From Streptomyces griseoviridis (GTDB taxonomy: Bacteria > Actinomycetota > Actinomycetes > Streptomycetales > Streptomycetaceae): a stretch of 64,000 bases of DNA. The first letter of the stretch is position 1, and each line of letters opens with the position of its first letter. Below are positions 33,302-41,489 of the stretch, piece by piece. The translations under genes were made by a program, and so were the position numbers. Location of the stretch: positions 5,483,501 to 5,547,500 of the forward strand of contig NZ_CP029078.1 of NCBI RefSeq assembly GCF_005222485.1, in the 5' to 3' direction. A model generated the notes under the pieces. It was not told the origin of the DNA, made no database searches, and saw only the letters and a program-made list of their open reading frames with translations.

Positions 33302-34633
33302 TCAGCCCTTGACCGCTCGTCGCAACGCCCGTGCCCTGCGGACCACGCGGCGGGCCGTCGCGTTGTGGGGGAGGAACGCCAGGCGTTCCGGGATGCCGCC
33401 CGGTAGGCCCAGCGACGTCAGGCGGCGCTTCTTGAAGTAGCGGCGGGTGCGCGGGCCCAGGTGCCGGGTCAGATAGCGTTCCGCCGCCGTCCGCAGGCCC
33501 GGGTACAGCTGGGCCTGCATGGTGAAGCCGACGGCCTCGACCAGCCCGGTGAGCTGGTCCTGCGGGATCGTCTCCTCGCCCGCGCGGTCCTCCAGGTCGG
33601 GCAGCAGCGCGTCCGCGAGCACGGCCGGCATCCGGTTGCTGTTCTGGTACGGGGTGAGCCGCTCCAGGAGCCGTTCGGTGCCGATCCGGGCGACCGGCAG
33701 GCCGTAGAACGCGGACGCGGTGAACAGCGCGGTCGAGAAGCAGCCCACGACCAGTCCGGGCGGCGACTTCTCGAACAGCACCTCGGCGAGGACCGGCAGG
33801 TCGAGGACGGTCAGCGTGACGCCCAGCTTCTCGGCCTCGGCCTCCAGGGCGCGGCTGTAGCGGGCCGGCGCGGTGGGGTGCGGCTTGAAGACGATCTCCC
33901 GGTGGCCGCGCGCGACGGCGCCGCGCACCATCCGCACATGCAGCTCCTCCTCCTCGTCGGGGGAGAGGATGTCGAGCGCGGACAGGTACTGCCCGAGCAG
34001 CAGCGCCGAGTTGTCCGGAAGCACCGGCAACTCCGGTACCGCCGAGGTGAGTTCGCTCATCGACTTGAGGAAAGCGGTGGTCGGCACCAGCTCCGCGGGC
34101 ACGCCGAACTCGGTGAGCAGCAGCGGCGTGAGCCCCGGCACCAGGTCCAGGTGGAGCAGCCTGCGCACCCGGGTGCCGACCAGCGGGTCGAGCTTGTTGC
34201 GGGTGGGCCCGTAGCTCATCAGGCCGTCGGCGTAGACGTGCACCGGCGCCTCGGGGAACAGCTGCGCCACCGTGAGGGCCGGGGTGACCTGGATGGACTC
34301 CACGACCAGCTCGACCCGGTCGTCGCCGAGGCCCCACAGCAGCCGCAGATGGCGCTCCAGGATCGGCACGTCGTCGGCGCGCGGGGTCCAGGAGCCGGGG
34401 TGGAAGGGCCGGATGGCCTCGTTCCACGACAGGACGGCGTCGAAGTGGGCGCGCAGCGGCTCGAACCCGGGCATCTCGTCGACGGCCGGGGTGGTCTCCG
34501 GGGTCGCGGAGTTGTTGAAGACGAGGAGCAGCCTGCGGTCCTCCTCCGTGAAGCAGTCGGAGTCGATCGCGGCGGCCAGCGTGGCGGCGCCGTACAGCGT
34601 CGAGACGCAGAAGATCCGGGTGGTACGGGACAT
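33302..34633 (-). CDS. Polysialyltransferase-family glycosyltransferase
   Basis: This 443-residue protein starts MSRTTRIFCVSTLYGAATLA. Like bacterial polysialyltransferases, it carries an HP motif in a basic context (EIVFKPHPTAPARYS) and a later Ser/Thr motif (GCFSTALFTASAFYG) that should bind the CMP sugar. It probably adds nonulosonic acid units from the CMP sugar made by the divergent operon. Its ATG overlaps the stop of the upstream glycosyltransferase gene, so the two are translationally coupled. The acceptor and linkage are unknown. Confidence 0.82.
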   Translation of the reverse strand: MSRTTRIFCVSTLYGAATLAAAIDSDCFTEEDRRLLLVFNNSATPETTPAVDEMPGFEPLRAHFDAVLSWNEAIRPFHPGSWTPRADDVPILERHLRLLWGLGDDRVELVVESIQVTPALTVAQLFPEAPVHVYADGLMSYGPTRNKLDPLVGTRVRRLLHLDLVPGLTPLLLTEFGVPAELVPTTAFLKSMSELTSAVPELPVLPDNSALLLGQYLSALDILSPDEEEELHVRMVRGAVARGHREIVFKPHPTAPARYSRALEAEAEKLGVTLTVLDLPVLAEVLFEKSPPGLVVGCFSTALFTASAFYGLPVARIGTERLLERLTPYQNSNRMPAVLADALLPDLEDRAGEETIPQDQLTGLVEAVGFTMQAQLYPGLRTAAERYLTRHLGPRTRRYFKKRRLTSLGLPGGIPERLAFLPHNATARRVVRRARALRRAVKG

Positions 34634-35619
34634 CAGGCAGCCGCCTTCGCGGTGGTGATCCGGCGCCGCAGCCGCCGCAGTTGGGCGGAGCGGTCCAGGT
34701 CCATGGTGTCGAGCACGTCGCCCAGCGCGCGCTGCGGCATCCGCCGGACGGCGGCGGCGCTCATCGTGCGCAGCTGCTTGGCGACGGCCGGTTCCCATTT
34801 GGTCTGGTCGGACAGGTGGTGGGCGATGATCGCGCAGTAGGTGCGCACGGCCTTGGGCAGCAGCCGGTCGGCGTCCGGGTCCTTCGCGGTCTCCTCGATG
34901 ACCTGGTCGAAGGCGCGGATGAAGTCGAGCTGGCGGACGTCGCCGATCTGGGTCAGCGAGGACGCCACCCCGCGCCGGTAGAAGACGCCGAGCAGGCTCA
35001 CCACGGCGAACGACTCCGCCTCCCGGTGCAGCTTCCAGATCCACGGCCGGTCCTCGGCCGTCCGCAGTCCGTCGGTGAAGTGCAGCAGGCCCCGGTCGAC
35101 CAGCCGGCGGTGGTAGGCGCCGGCCCACGCGTAGGCGTAGTCCACGGAGGTGGTCCGGTCGGCCGGCAGGATCGCCTCCCGCGGGTCGAGCACCTCGCGG
35201 CGCCGCCCGTGCGGTACCCGGTGCACGGTCCTGGCGCGCGCGGTGGTCTGGACGTGGTCGGTGCGCACGAAGTCGCAGCCCAACTCCTCGATGGCGGCGA
35301 CCAGTTGAGCGTAGTAGCCGGGCGCCACCCAGTCGTCGCCGTCCAGGAACGTCAGGTACTCGCCGCGCGCGGCGTCCAGGCCGGTGTTGCGCGCGGTGGC
35401 GAGCCCTCCGTTCTTCTCGTGGCGGAGGTAGCGGACCTGGGCCACATCGGAGAGCTGCTCGGCCGCACGTTCGAGAATGGCCGGAGTCTCGTCCTTCGAA
35501 TGGTCGTCCACCAGCACGAATTCAAAATCCGGGTGGGCGTTCAGGCGAAGGCTCCGGAGAGTGTCCGGGGCGTATTGCTGCACGTTGTAGAACGGCACGA
35601 TCACGGAAAGCTTGGGCAC
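34633..35619 (-). CDS. Family 2 glycosyltransferase
   Basis: This 328-residue GT-A enzyme starts VPKLSVIVPFYNVQQYAPDT, with VLVDDHSKDETPAIL, NGGLATARNTGLDAARGEYL and the metal-binding FLDGDDW. The GTG at 35619 has no ribosome site, but TAGCGT lies 7 bases upstream, so the message is probably leaderless. It heads the minus-strand operon that includes the polysialyltransferase-like gene. A role in priming or extending the same glycopolymer is likely. Confidence 0.9.
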   Translation of the reverse strand: MPKLSVIVPFYNVQQYAPDTLRSLRLNAHPDFEFVLVDDHSKDETPAILERAAEQLSDVAQVRYLRHEKNGGLATARNTGLDAARGEYLTFLDGDDWVAPGYYAQLVAAIEELGCDFVRTDHVQTTARARTVHRVPHGRRREVLDPREAILPADRTTSVDYAYAWAGAYHRRLVDRGLLHFTDGLRTAEDRPWIWKLHREAESFAVVSLLGVFYRRGVASSLTQIGDVRQLDFIRAFDQVIEETAKDPDADRLLPKAVRTYCAIIAHHLSDQTKWEPAVAKQLRTMSAAAVRRMPQRALGDVLDTMDLDRSAQLRRLRRRITTAKAAA

Positions 35620-35789
35620 CCGCAAAACGCTAGGGGCCGGCCCGGAGCCGGAACTTTCCGGTATGCGTACAGGGGGTGAACTCCATGTGGCGGAACGGTG
35701 CATCGCCTGTACTTCCGGGGGTTTCCCGGGCCAGTTCGGCTCACGGCGGGGTGTTGTTAACTTTTTGTTGAGGTGCGGTTGGGCCGCGC

Positions 35790-35817
35790 CTAGGAATTGC
35801 TTCCTAGCGTCTACGAC
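35790..35817. promoter_or_regulatory. Palindrome and -10 region before the divergent glycosyltransferase gene
   Basis: CTAGGAA-TTGC-TTCCTAG (35790-35807) is a perfect 7-bp inverted repeat. Its right end overlaps a -10 hexamer TAGCGT at 35805-35810, which lies 7 bases before the GTG at 35818. A protein binding the palindrome would block the promoter. The opposite gene also uses TAGCGT plus 7 bases plus GTG. Confidence 0.65.
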
Positions 35818-37164
35818 GTGCCACCACGTACACCGAAACCCATGCGCATCGCGGTCCTCGCGGACTCCGACACCCGATGGAAATGGGGGGCGTTGACCGC
35901 GGCCCGTATCGCACCGGGTCCCCCCATGGAAGCCGCACCGCGCGAGGACGCGCAAGTCGGCCCGCGACTCGACGGATTCCTGCTGCGCGGCCGCTCCACG
36001 CCGACCGCCAGGCAGCTCGCCGAGGTGGGCGTGCGCGCCGACTCCCTCACCGAGGTCACCGCGGGCGAGTTCCTGCGCGCGATGACCGAGGAGACGTACG
36101 ACCTCGTCGTGCTCGCGCTGGTCGGCGGCGGTGTACAGGCCATGCTGCACGGGCTCGGGCACGCCTGGGCGGGCCGGGAGCGGCGGCCCGTCGTCGTCAC
36201 CGGCTATGTCGGCGTCGTCTACGAGAAGCTCGCCGACGGTCTGCTGCTGCGGCACGGCGCGGACCTGGTGCTCGCCAACTCCCGTCAGGACGCGGAGCGT
36301 TTCCGCGCCGTGTACGAGGGGGTCGGCGCCGACGCCTCCGCGGTCACCGAGGTGGCCCTGCCGTTCCTCGGCGGCGCCCCCTACGAAGGTGAACACGCCC
36401 CGTACACCGTGGTGTTCGCCGCCCAGCCGTCCGTACCGGACAACCGGCGCGACCGCACCTACCTGCTGGAGCGGCTCGTCCGGCACGCCCGGCAGCACCC
36501 CGAGCGCGAGGTGCTCCTCAAGCTCCGCTCCCGGCCGGGCGAACACACCACACACATCGAGGAGTTGCCGTACCAGAAGCTGGCGCAGCGGCTCGACCCG
36601 CCGGCCAACTTCCGCCTGGTGTACGGGAACATGGGCGAGGTCCTGGACCGCACCGACCTGCTGGTCACCGTCAGCTCCACGGCGGCCCTCGAATCGCTGC
36701 ACCGGCGCATCCCGACCGCCGTCCTGACCGACCTCGGCGTGCGCGAGGTGCTCGGCAACCACCACTTCGTGGGCTCGGGCTGCCTCGCCTCCTGGGACCA
36801 GCTCGACGCGGGACACGCTCCCGGGCCCGACCCGCGGTGGGTGGCCCGCCAGGGCGTGGCCGCGGACGGCGGCTACGCCACCGCCTTCGACGCGGCCCGC
36901 GAGCGGATCGCGGGGCTCCTCGACGGCCGGGACCCGATGCCGCCCCTCACCCCGTACTACACGCCCCGGACCGCGCCCGGCTATCTGCCCGGCATCCTCG
37001 CCCGCCACCACCTCGGCCCCGACGGCGGCCCGCTGCCCGGCGCGCCCGCCGCCGACCGGGATCCGGGACCCGTCCGCCAGATCGTCCGCCGCGCGGCCCG
37101 CGGCGCCTACCGGCACGGCGTCCAGCGCGTCGCTCCCGTCATCCGGCGGATGGGGGAGCTGTGA
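35818..37164 (+). CDS. Putative glycosyltransferase (DUF6716 type)
   Basis: This 448-residue protein begins MPPRTPKPMRIAVLADSDTR, the start of a GT-B-like N domain. Further parts are YDLVVLALVGGGVQAMLHGL and VTGYVGVVYEKLADGLLLRHG, then, in the C domain, VFAAQPSVPDNRRDRTYLLE and LVTVSSTAALESLHRRIPTA. Proteins of this type are annotated as putative glycosyltransferases in streptomycetes. The GTG start is supported by a -10 box 7 bases upstream, and an ATG at 35842 is the alternative. It is the first gene of a four-gene operon with the nonulosonic-acid enzymes, 32 bases before the next. Confidence 0.8.
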   Translation: MPPRTPKPMRIAVLADSDTRWKWGALTAARIAPGPPMEAAPREDAQVGPRLDGFLLRGRSTPTARQLAEVGVRADSLTEVTAGEFLRAMTEETYDLVVLALVGGGVQAMLHGLGHAWAGRERRPVVVTGYVGVVYEKLADGLLLRHGADLVLANSRQDAERFRAVYEGVGADASAVTEVALPFLGGAPYEGEHAPYTVVFAAQPSVPDNRRDRTYLLERLVRHARQHPEREVLLKLRSRPGEHTTHIEELPYQKLAQRLDPPANFRLVYGNMGEVLDRTDLLVTVSSTAALESLHRRIPTAVLTDLGVREVLGNHHFVGSGCLASWDQLDAGHAPGPDPRWVARQGVAADGGYATAFDAARERIAGLLDGRDPMPPLTPYYTPRTAPGYLPGILARHHLGPDGGPLPGAPAADRDPGPVRQIVRRAARGAYRHGVQRVAPVIRRMGEL

Positions 37165-37196
37165 GCGCGTCCCCGAACTCCCAAGGAGAACAGGTC

Positions 37197-38423
37197 ATGT
37201 CCGACCCAGCAGCCAGGGTGCGCCGCGTCCTCGCCGTGATCCCCGCGCGCGGCGGCTCCAAGGGGGTGCCCGCGAAGAACCTCGCCCCCGTCGGGGGCGT
37301 GCCGCTGGTGGTCCGCGCGGTCCGCGAGTGCCGCTTGGCCCGCCTCGTCACGGACGTCGTGGTCTCCACCGACGACCAGGCCATCGCCGCCGCGGCCCGT
37401 GCGGCGGGCGCCGAGGTGGTGCTGCGCCCGGCCGCCATCGCCGGTGACACCGCGACCTCGGAGGCGGCCGTCCTGCACGCCATGGACAGCCACGAGGCGC
37501 TGCACGGCGCCCCGGTCGACGTGGTCCTGCTCGTGCAGTGCACCAGCCCCTTCCTGGTCGGCGAGGACGTCGACGCGGTGGCCGGCGCGGTCGCCGTGCA
37601 GGGCGCCGACACCGCCGTCGCGGTCGCCCCGTTCCACGGCTTCGTGTGGCGGCACGCCGACGCCGAGGACGCGGCGGCCGAGGGCGGGCACGGCGTCAAC
37701 CACGACAAGTCGTTCAGGCCGCGCCGCCAGGACCGCCCGCAGGACTTCCTGGAGACCGGCGCCGCCTACGCGATGGACGCCACCGGCTTCCGCGCGCACC
37801 GGCACCGCTTCTTCGGCCGCACCGAGCTGGTGCGCACCGACCCGGCGCGGGTCCTGGAGATCGACGACCCGCACGAGCTGGCCCGCGCCCGCGCGCTGGC
37901 CCCCCTCTTCGACGCACAGCGCCCCGGCGCTCTGCCGACCGCCGACGACATCGACGCGGTCGTACTGGACTTCGACGGCACCCAGACCGACGACCGGGTG
38001 CTGATCGACGCCGATGGAAAGGAGTTCGTCTCCGTGCACCGCGGCGACGGACTCGGCATCGCGGCCCTGCGCAAGAGCGGCCTGTCGATGCTGATCCTCT
38101 CCACGGAGCAGAACCCGGTCGTCGCCGCACGGGCCGGGAAGCTCAAGATCCCGGTCCTGCACGGCATCGACCGGAAGGACCTCGCGCTGAAGCAGTGGTG
38201 CGAGGAGCAGGGCATCGCGCCCGAGCGCGTGCTCTACGTCGGCAACGACGTCAACGACCTCCCGTGCTTCGCCCTCGTGGGCTGGCCCGTGGCGGTCGCG
38301 AGCGCCCACGACGTGGTACGCGGCGCCGCCCGTGCGGTCACCACCGTCCCCGGTGGCGACGGCGCGATCCGAGAGATCGCCAGCTGGATCCTCGGCCCCT
38401 CTCTCGACTCCCTCGAAAAGTAA
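37197..38423 (+). CDS. neuA: Acylneuraminate-type cytidylyltransferase fused to HAD phosphatase
   Basis: This is a 408-residue two-domain enzyme. Domain 1 (about 8-235) is a CMP-nonulosonate synthetase: VLAVIPARGGSKGVPAKNLA, STDDQAIAAAA, LLVQCTSPF, and RPRRQDRPQDFLETGAAYAM. Domain 2 (about 255-400) is a KDO-8-phosphate-phosphatase-like HAD fold with its catalytic set intact: nucleophile in VVLDFDGTQTDD, Lys in DRKDLALKQW and magnesium site GNDVNDLP. The fusion could dephosphorylate a 9-phosphate nonulosonic acid and then activate the sugar with CTP. AAGGAG precedes the ATG. NeuB follows 14 bases later. Confidence 0.92.
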   Translation: MSDPAARVRRVLAVIPARGGSKGVPAKNLAPVGGVPLVVRAVRECRLARLVTDVVVSTDDQAIAAAARAAGAEVVLRPAAIAGDTATSEAAVLHAMDSHEALHGAPVDVVLLVQCTSPFLVGEDVDAVAGAVAVQGADTAVAVAPFHGFVWRHADAEDAAAEGGHGVNHDKSFRPRRQDRPQDFLETGAAYAMDATGFRAHRHRFFGRTELVRTDPARVLEIDDPHELARARALAPLFDAQRPGALPTADDIDAVVLDFDGTQTDDRVLIDADGKEFVSVHRGDGLGIAALRKSGLSMLILSTEQNPVVAARAGKLKIPVLHGIDRKDLALKQWCEEQGIAPERVLYVGNDVNDLPCFALVGWPVAVASAHDVVRGAARAVTTVPGGDGAIREIASWILGPSLDSLEK

Positions 38424-38437
38424 GGACAGTTCCTGCC

Positions 38438-39376
38438 ATGAGCACCAACTCCCGCATCCGCTCCTTCGGTTCGCGCGAGGCCGGCCCCGGCCGCCCCGTC
38501 TACATCTGCGGCGAGATCGGCATCAACCACAACGGTGAGCTGGAGAACGCCTTCAAGCTCATCGACGCGGCGGCCGAAGCCGGCTGTGACGCCGTCAAGT
38601 TCCAGAAGCGCACCCCGGAGATCTGCACCCCGCGCGACCAGTGGGACATCGAGCGCGACACCCCCTGGGGCCGGATGACGTACATCGACTACCGCCACCG
38701 CGTGGAGTTCGGCGAGGACGAGTACCGCCAGATCGACGAGTACTGCAGGACCAAGAACATCGACTGGTTCGCCTCCCCGTGGGACACCGAGGCCGTCGCC
38801 TTCCTGGAGAAGTTCGACGTCCCCGCCCACAAGGTCGCCTCCGCCTCCCTCACCGACGACGAGCTGCTGCGCGCCCTGCGTGCCACCGGCCGCACGGTGA
38901 TCCTCTCCACCGGCATGTCGACGCCGAAGCAGATCAGGCACGCCGTCGAGGTCCTCGGCTCGGACAACATCCTGATGTGCCACGCCACGTCGACCTACCC
39001 GGCGCAGGCGGAGGAGCTGAACCTCCGCGTCATCAACACCCTCCAGGCCGAGTTCCCGAACGTGCCGATCGGCTACTCGGGCCACGAGACGGGCCTGCAG
39101 ACCACGCTGGCCGCCGTCGCGCTCGGCGCCACCTTCGTCGAGCGCCACATCACCCTGGACCGCGCGATGTGGGGCTCCGACCAGGCCGCCTCCGTCGAGC
39201 CGCAGGGCCTGACCCGGCTGGTCCGCGACATCCGCACCATCGAGTCCTCGCTCGGCGACGGCGTCAAGAAGGTCTACGACTCGGAGCTGGGCCCGATGAA
39301 GAAGCTGCGCCGCGTCCCCGGCGTCGTCGCCGAGGCGGAGATCGCCGCCGCCGCGGGCGAGCCGGTCTCGGTCTGA
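38438..39376 (+). CDS. neuB: Sialic-acid-synthase-family protein (NeuB), without SAF domain
   Basis: This 312-residue enzyme condenses phosphoenolpyruvate with a hexose or hexosamine derivative to make a nonulosonic acid. Family motifs are CGEIGINHNGELENAFKLID, AVKFQKRTP, FASPWDTEAVAFLEKF, HATSTYPAQ, IGYSGHETG and ERHITLDRAMWGSDQAAS. Typical NeuB proteins are about 345 residues, with a C-terminal antifreeze-like SAF domain that completes the neighbouring active site. Here the chain ends soon after the barrel. That may point to a Kdn-type synthase using mannose 6-phosphate, but this is inference. Confidence 0.92.
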   Translation: MSTNSRIRSFGSREAGPGRPVYICGEIGINHNGELENAFKLIDAAAEAGCDAVKFQKRTPEICTPRDQWDIERDTPWGRMTYIDYRHRVEFGEDEYRQIDEYCRTKNIDWFASPWDTEAVAFLEKFDVPAHKVASASLTDDELLRALRATGRTVILSTGMSTPKQIRHAVEVLGSDNILMCHATSTYPAQAEELNLRVINTLQAEFPNVPIGYSGHETGLQTTLAAVALGATFVERHITLDRAMWGSDQAASVEPQGLTRLVRDIRTIESSLGDGVKKVYDSELGPMKKLRRVPGVVAEAEIAAAAGEPVSV

Positions 39377-39402
39377 CACACCCCACGGACGGTTCCACGT
39401 CG

Positions 39403-40467
39403 ATGAGTCTTCGCGCCGGATCGGCCGGCCACCCCACTCTCGCCTTCGTCGAGAGCCCGGTGCAGCTCCTCAACGTGCTGGAGTGGGCGCACGCCCACGC
39501 GCCCGGCGCGGAGCTCACCCTCGTCGTGCTGTCCCCGATCGACCCGATGACCCGCGGCCAGCTGCGCCGGATGGCGGAGCTGGCCCGCGAGGAGGGCCAC
39601 CAGGTGCGCTGGGAGGAGGCCAGGGGCGGTCCGGCGGCGCCGTTCCAGACCATCGGCGGCCTGACCGGCCTGCTCAGGCGGGCCTCCCGGATCGTCCTGG
39701 GCGACCCGTTCTCCCGGTACGTGCAGCTGCTGCTGACCATCACCAGCGCCCGCGATCTCGTCGTCGTCGACGACGGCACCGCGACCATGGAGTTCGTCGC
39801 CCAGCTGGCCCGCGGCGAGCGGCTGGTGCGCTGGCACCGCAAGGGCGGCCGGCCGGGCCCGCGCGACCTGGTCTTCGCGCCGGTGTCGTCGGTGGCGCGG
39901 CGCCGTCTCACGCCGAGCGGGAAGCGGCGGGTGACGGTGTTCTCGTCGATGCCGGTGACCGACAGGCCCGCCGGCGTGACCGTCGACGCCAACGACTTCG
40001 CCTGGACCCGCGCCAGGTTCGGCCCGCCGCGCATCACCAAGGGCGCGGACCTGGTCGGCACCTCCCTGGTGGAGACCGGTGTGGTGGACGGCGAGCACTA
40101 TCTGGAGGCGGTGCGCACGCTGGCCAAGGCGCACGGCGTCACCCGCTACTTCGCGCACCGCAGGGAGAGCACCGAGAAGCTGCACCGGCTGGCCGTGGAG
40201 ACGGGACTGGAGATCGTCCGCCCCGACCTGCCGCTCGAACTGATCGCCCGCCGCGGCCCGATCGGGCGCACCGTCCTCAGCTTCCCCTCCACCGTCGTGC
40301 ACACCCTGCCGCTGGCCCTGGCGGGCACCGAGGTGCGGGTCGCGGTCTGCGACATCGACCCGGCGTGGCTGACCCAGCACGCCTCCCCGCGCGCCCAGGG
40401 CTTCCTGTCCGGCGTCACGGGCACCGCCAGGGACGTCCACCGGCTCCAGGCGGTCAGCGCCGTCTGA
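39403..40467 (+). CDS. Putative sialyl/polysialyltransferase-like protein
   Basis: This 354-residue protein is the last gene of the operon (26 bases after neuB). It begins MSLRAGSAGHPTLAFVESPV, then QLLNVLEWAH, resembling the N-terminal fold of GT52/polysialyl-type transferases. A basic motif (TRYFAHRRESTEKL) and a Ser-rich motif (TVLSFPSTVVHTLPLAL) sit where the CMP-sugar-binding HP and S/T motifs are expected. It probably uses the CMP-nonulosonate made by its neighbours. With the gene at 33302 it makes two candidate transferases for the same sugar, perhaps an initiating and a polymerising enzyme. Confidence 0.75.
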   Translation: MSLRAGSAGHPTLAFVESPVQLLNVLEWAHAHAPGAELTLVVLSPIDPMTRGQLRRMAELAREEGHQVRWEEARGGPAAPFQTIGGLTGLLRRASRIVLGDPFSRYVQLLLTITSARDLVVVDDGTATMEFVAQLARGERLVRWHRKGGRPGPRDLVFAPVSSVARRRLTPSGKRRVTVFSSMPVTDRPAGVTVDANDFAWTRARFGPPRITKGADLVGTSLVETGVVDGEHYLEAVRTLAKAHGVTRYFAHRRESTEKLHRLAVETGLEIVRPDLPLELIARRGPIGRTVLSFPSTVVHTLPLALAGTEVRVAVCDIDPAWLTQHASPRAQGFLSGVTGTARDVHRLQAVSAV

Positions 40468-40489
40468 CGCGCCCCCCGGGAGGTCAGAC
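40462..40489. terminator. Short shared hairpin spanning two convergent stop codons
   Basis: GTCTGAC (40462-40468) and GTCAGAC (40483-40489) form a 7-bp stem around a 14-base loop. Each arm contains or touches a stop codon of the convergent genes. It is weak, but is the only terminator-like structure here. Confidence 0.45.
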
Positions 40490-41164
40490 CGCCTTGTGCG
40501 CCAGCAGATAGGCGCGCGGGCGGCTCTCGCCGTCCAGGGCCTCCCGCACCACCCGCGCGGACAGCCGCAGCCCGGCCTTCGTCAGATGCCCGACGACGGT
40601 CTCCGGGGCGCGGAAGTGGTAGTCGAGGTCCATCGGGTGGCCGAACCGCTCCGCGAGGTGCAGCCGCTCGGTCGTCCCGTCGGCGGAGCCGCTCTGGAAC
40701 CCCAGCAGCACCTGCCCGCCCGGCACCAGCACCCGGTGGAACTCGGCGAGGACGGCGGTCAGCCGGCCGTCCGGGATGTGGATCAGCGAGTAGAGCGCCA
40801 CGATCCCGCCGACCGTGGCGTCCGGCAGGTCGAGGGCGGTCATCGAGCCGACGTGGAAGCGCAGCCCCGGATGGGTGCGGCGGGCCAGCGCCACCGTGCG
40901 GGGCGACAGGTCGACGCCGAAGACCGGCACCCCGAGCGCGTCGAGCCGGGCGGTGAGGTGGCCGGGGCCGCTGCCCACGTCGGCCACCGGGGCGGGGCCC
41001 GCCGCCCGCACCAGCTCCACGAAGGCGTGCAGCAGGGCGCGGTCCACCGGCAGGTCGTCCATCGCGTCGTCGGGGAAGCGTGCCGCGTACTCCTCCGCCA
41101 TCGCGTCGTAGGCGTGCCGGGTCCTGTCGATGAAGTCCGGGTCCCCCGGGGTGTCGGCGCTCAC
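40484..41164 (-). CDS. SAM-dependent methyltransferase (methyltransferase_11 type)
   Basis: This 226-residue protein starts with the GTG at 41164. TAGGGT lies 8 bases upstream, and the codons further upstream look non-coding. The motifs are YDAMAEEYAARF at the N terminus, the SAM loop VADVGSGPGHLTARL, VFGVDLSPRTVALAR and IVALYSLIHIPD. The substrate is unknown. It is convergent with the nonulosonic-acid operon and might methylate its product, but nothing in the sequence proves this. Confidence 0.88.
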   Translation of the reverse strand: MSADTPGDPDFIDRTRHAYDAMAEEYAARFPDDAMDDLPVDRALLHAFVELVRAAGPAPVADVGSGPGHLTARLDALGVPVFGVDLSPRTVALARRTHPGLRFHVGSMTALDLPDATVGGIVALYSLIHIPDGRLTAVLAEFHRVLVPGGQVLLGFQSGSADGTTERLHLAERFGHPMDLDYHFRAPETVVGHLTKAGLRLSARVVREALDGESRPRAYLLAHKAV

Positions 41165-41489
41165 GGCCCCGCACCCTAGCGGCCGCGGCGCCCGGCTCGC
41201 TCCGTGTGGCGTGAACGTCACGCGGAGGCAATGATTCCGGTATCCGGGCGCGGTGCGCTCCGCCGGTTGATCCCGACAGATGAACACTCCGCCCGGGGCC
41301 GAGCGGACCGTGATATCCGTGGAGAGTGTCACTCTCCGTCGTTCTCATGATCCACTCGACGGAAATCGGCGAGTTTACCCATCTCCATCGACGGCTATGC
41401 GCGGGACGGCCGGCTTTTCTTCGCCTGACGGGCTGAAGTTTTGTTGATCGTGGGGCAGTTGACCCCCTCCGCGTCCTACCCTTCAGAGG
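41165..41489. other. Divergent intergenic region, no gene seen
   Basis: These 325 bases separate the methyltransferase gene from the M20 amidohydrolase gene. A palindrome-like GGCGTGAACGTCACGC lies at 41208-41223. A -10 hexamer TACCCT at 41477-41482 ends 7 bases before the GTG at 41490 and probably drives a leaderless message. Confidence 0.5.

Noticed and set aside
34633..37116. An 827-residue reading of the GT2 glycosyltransferase
   Set aside because: The extra N-terminal 500 residues are the antisense of the DUF6716 gene and the promoter region. The real protein starts at the GTG at 35619.
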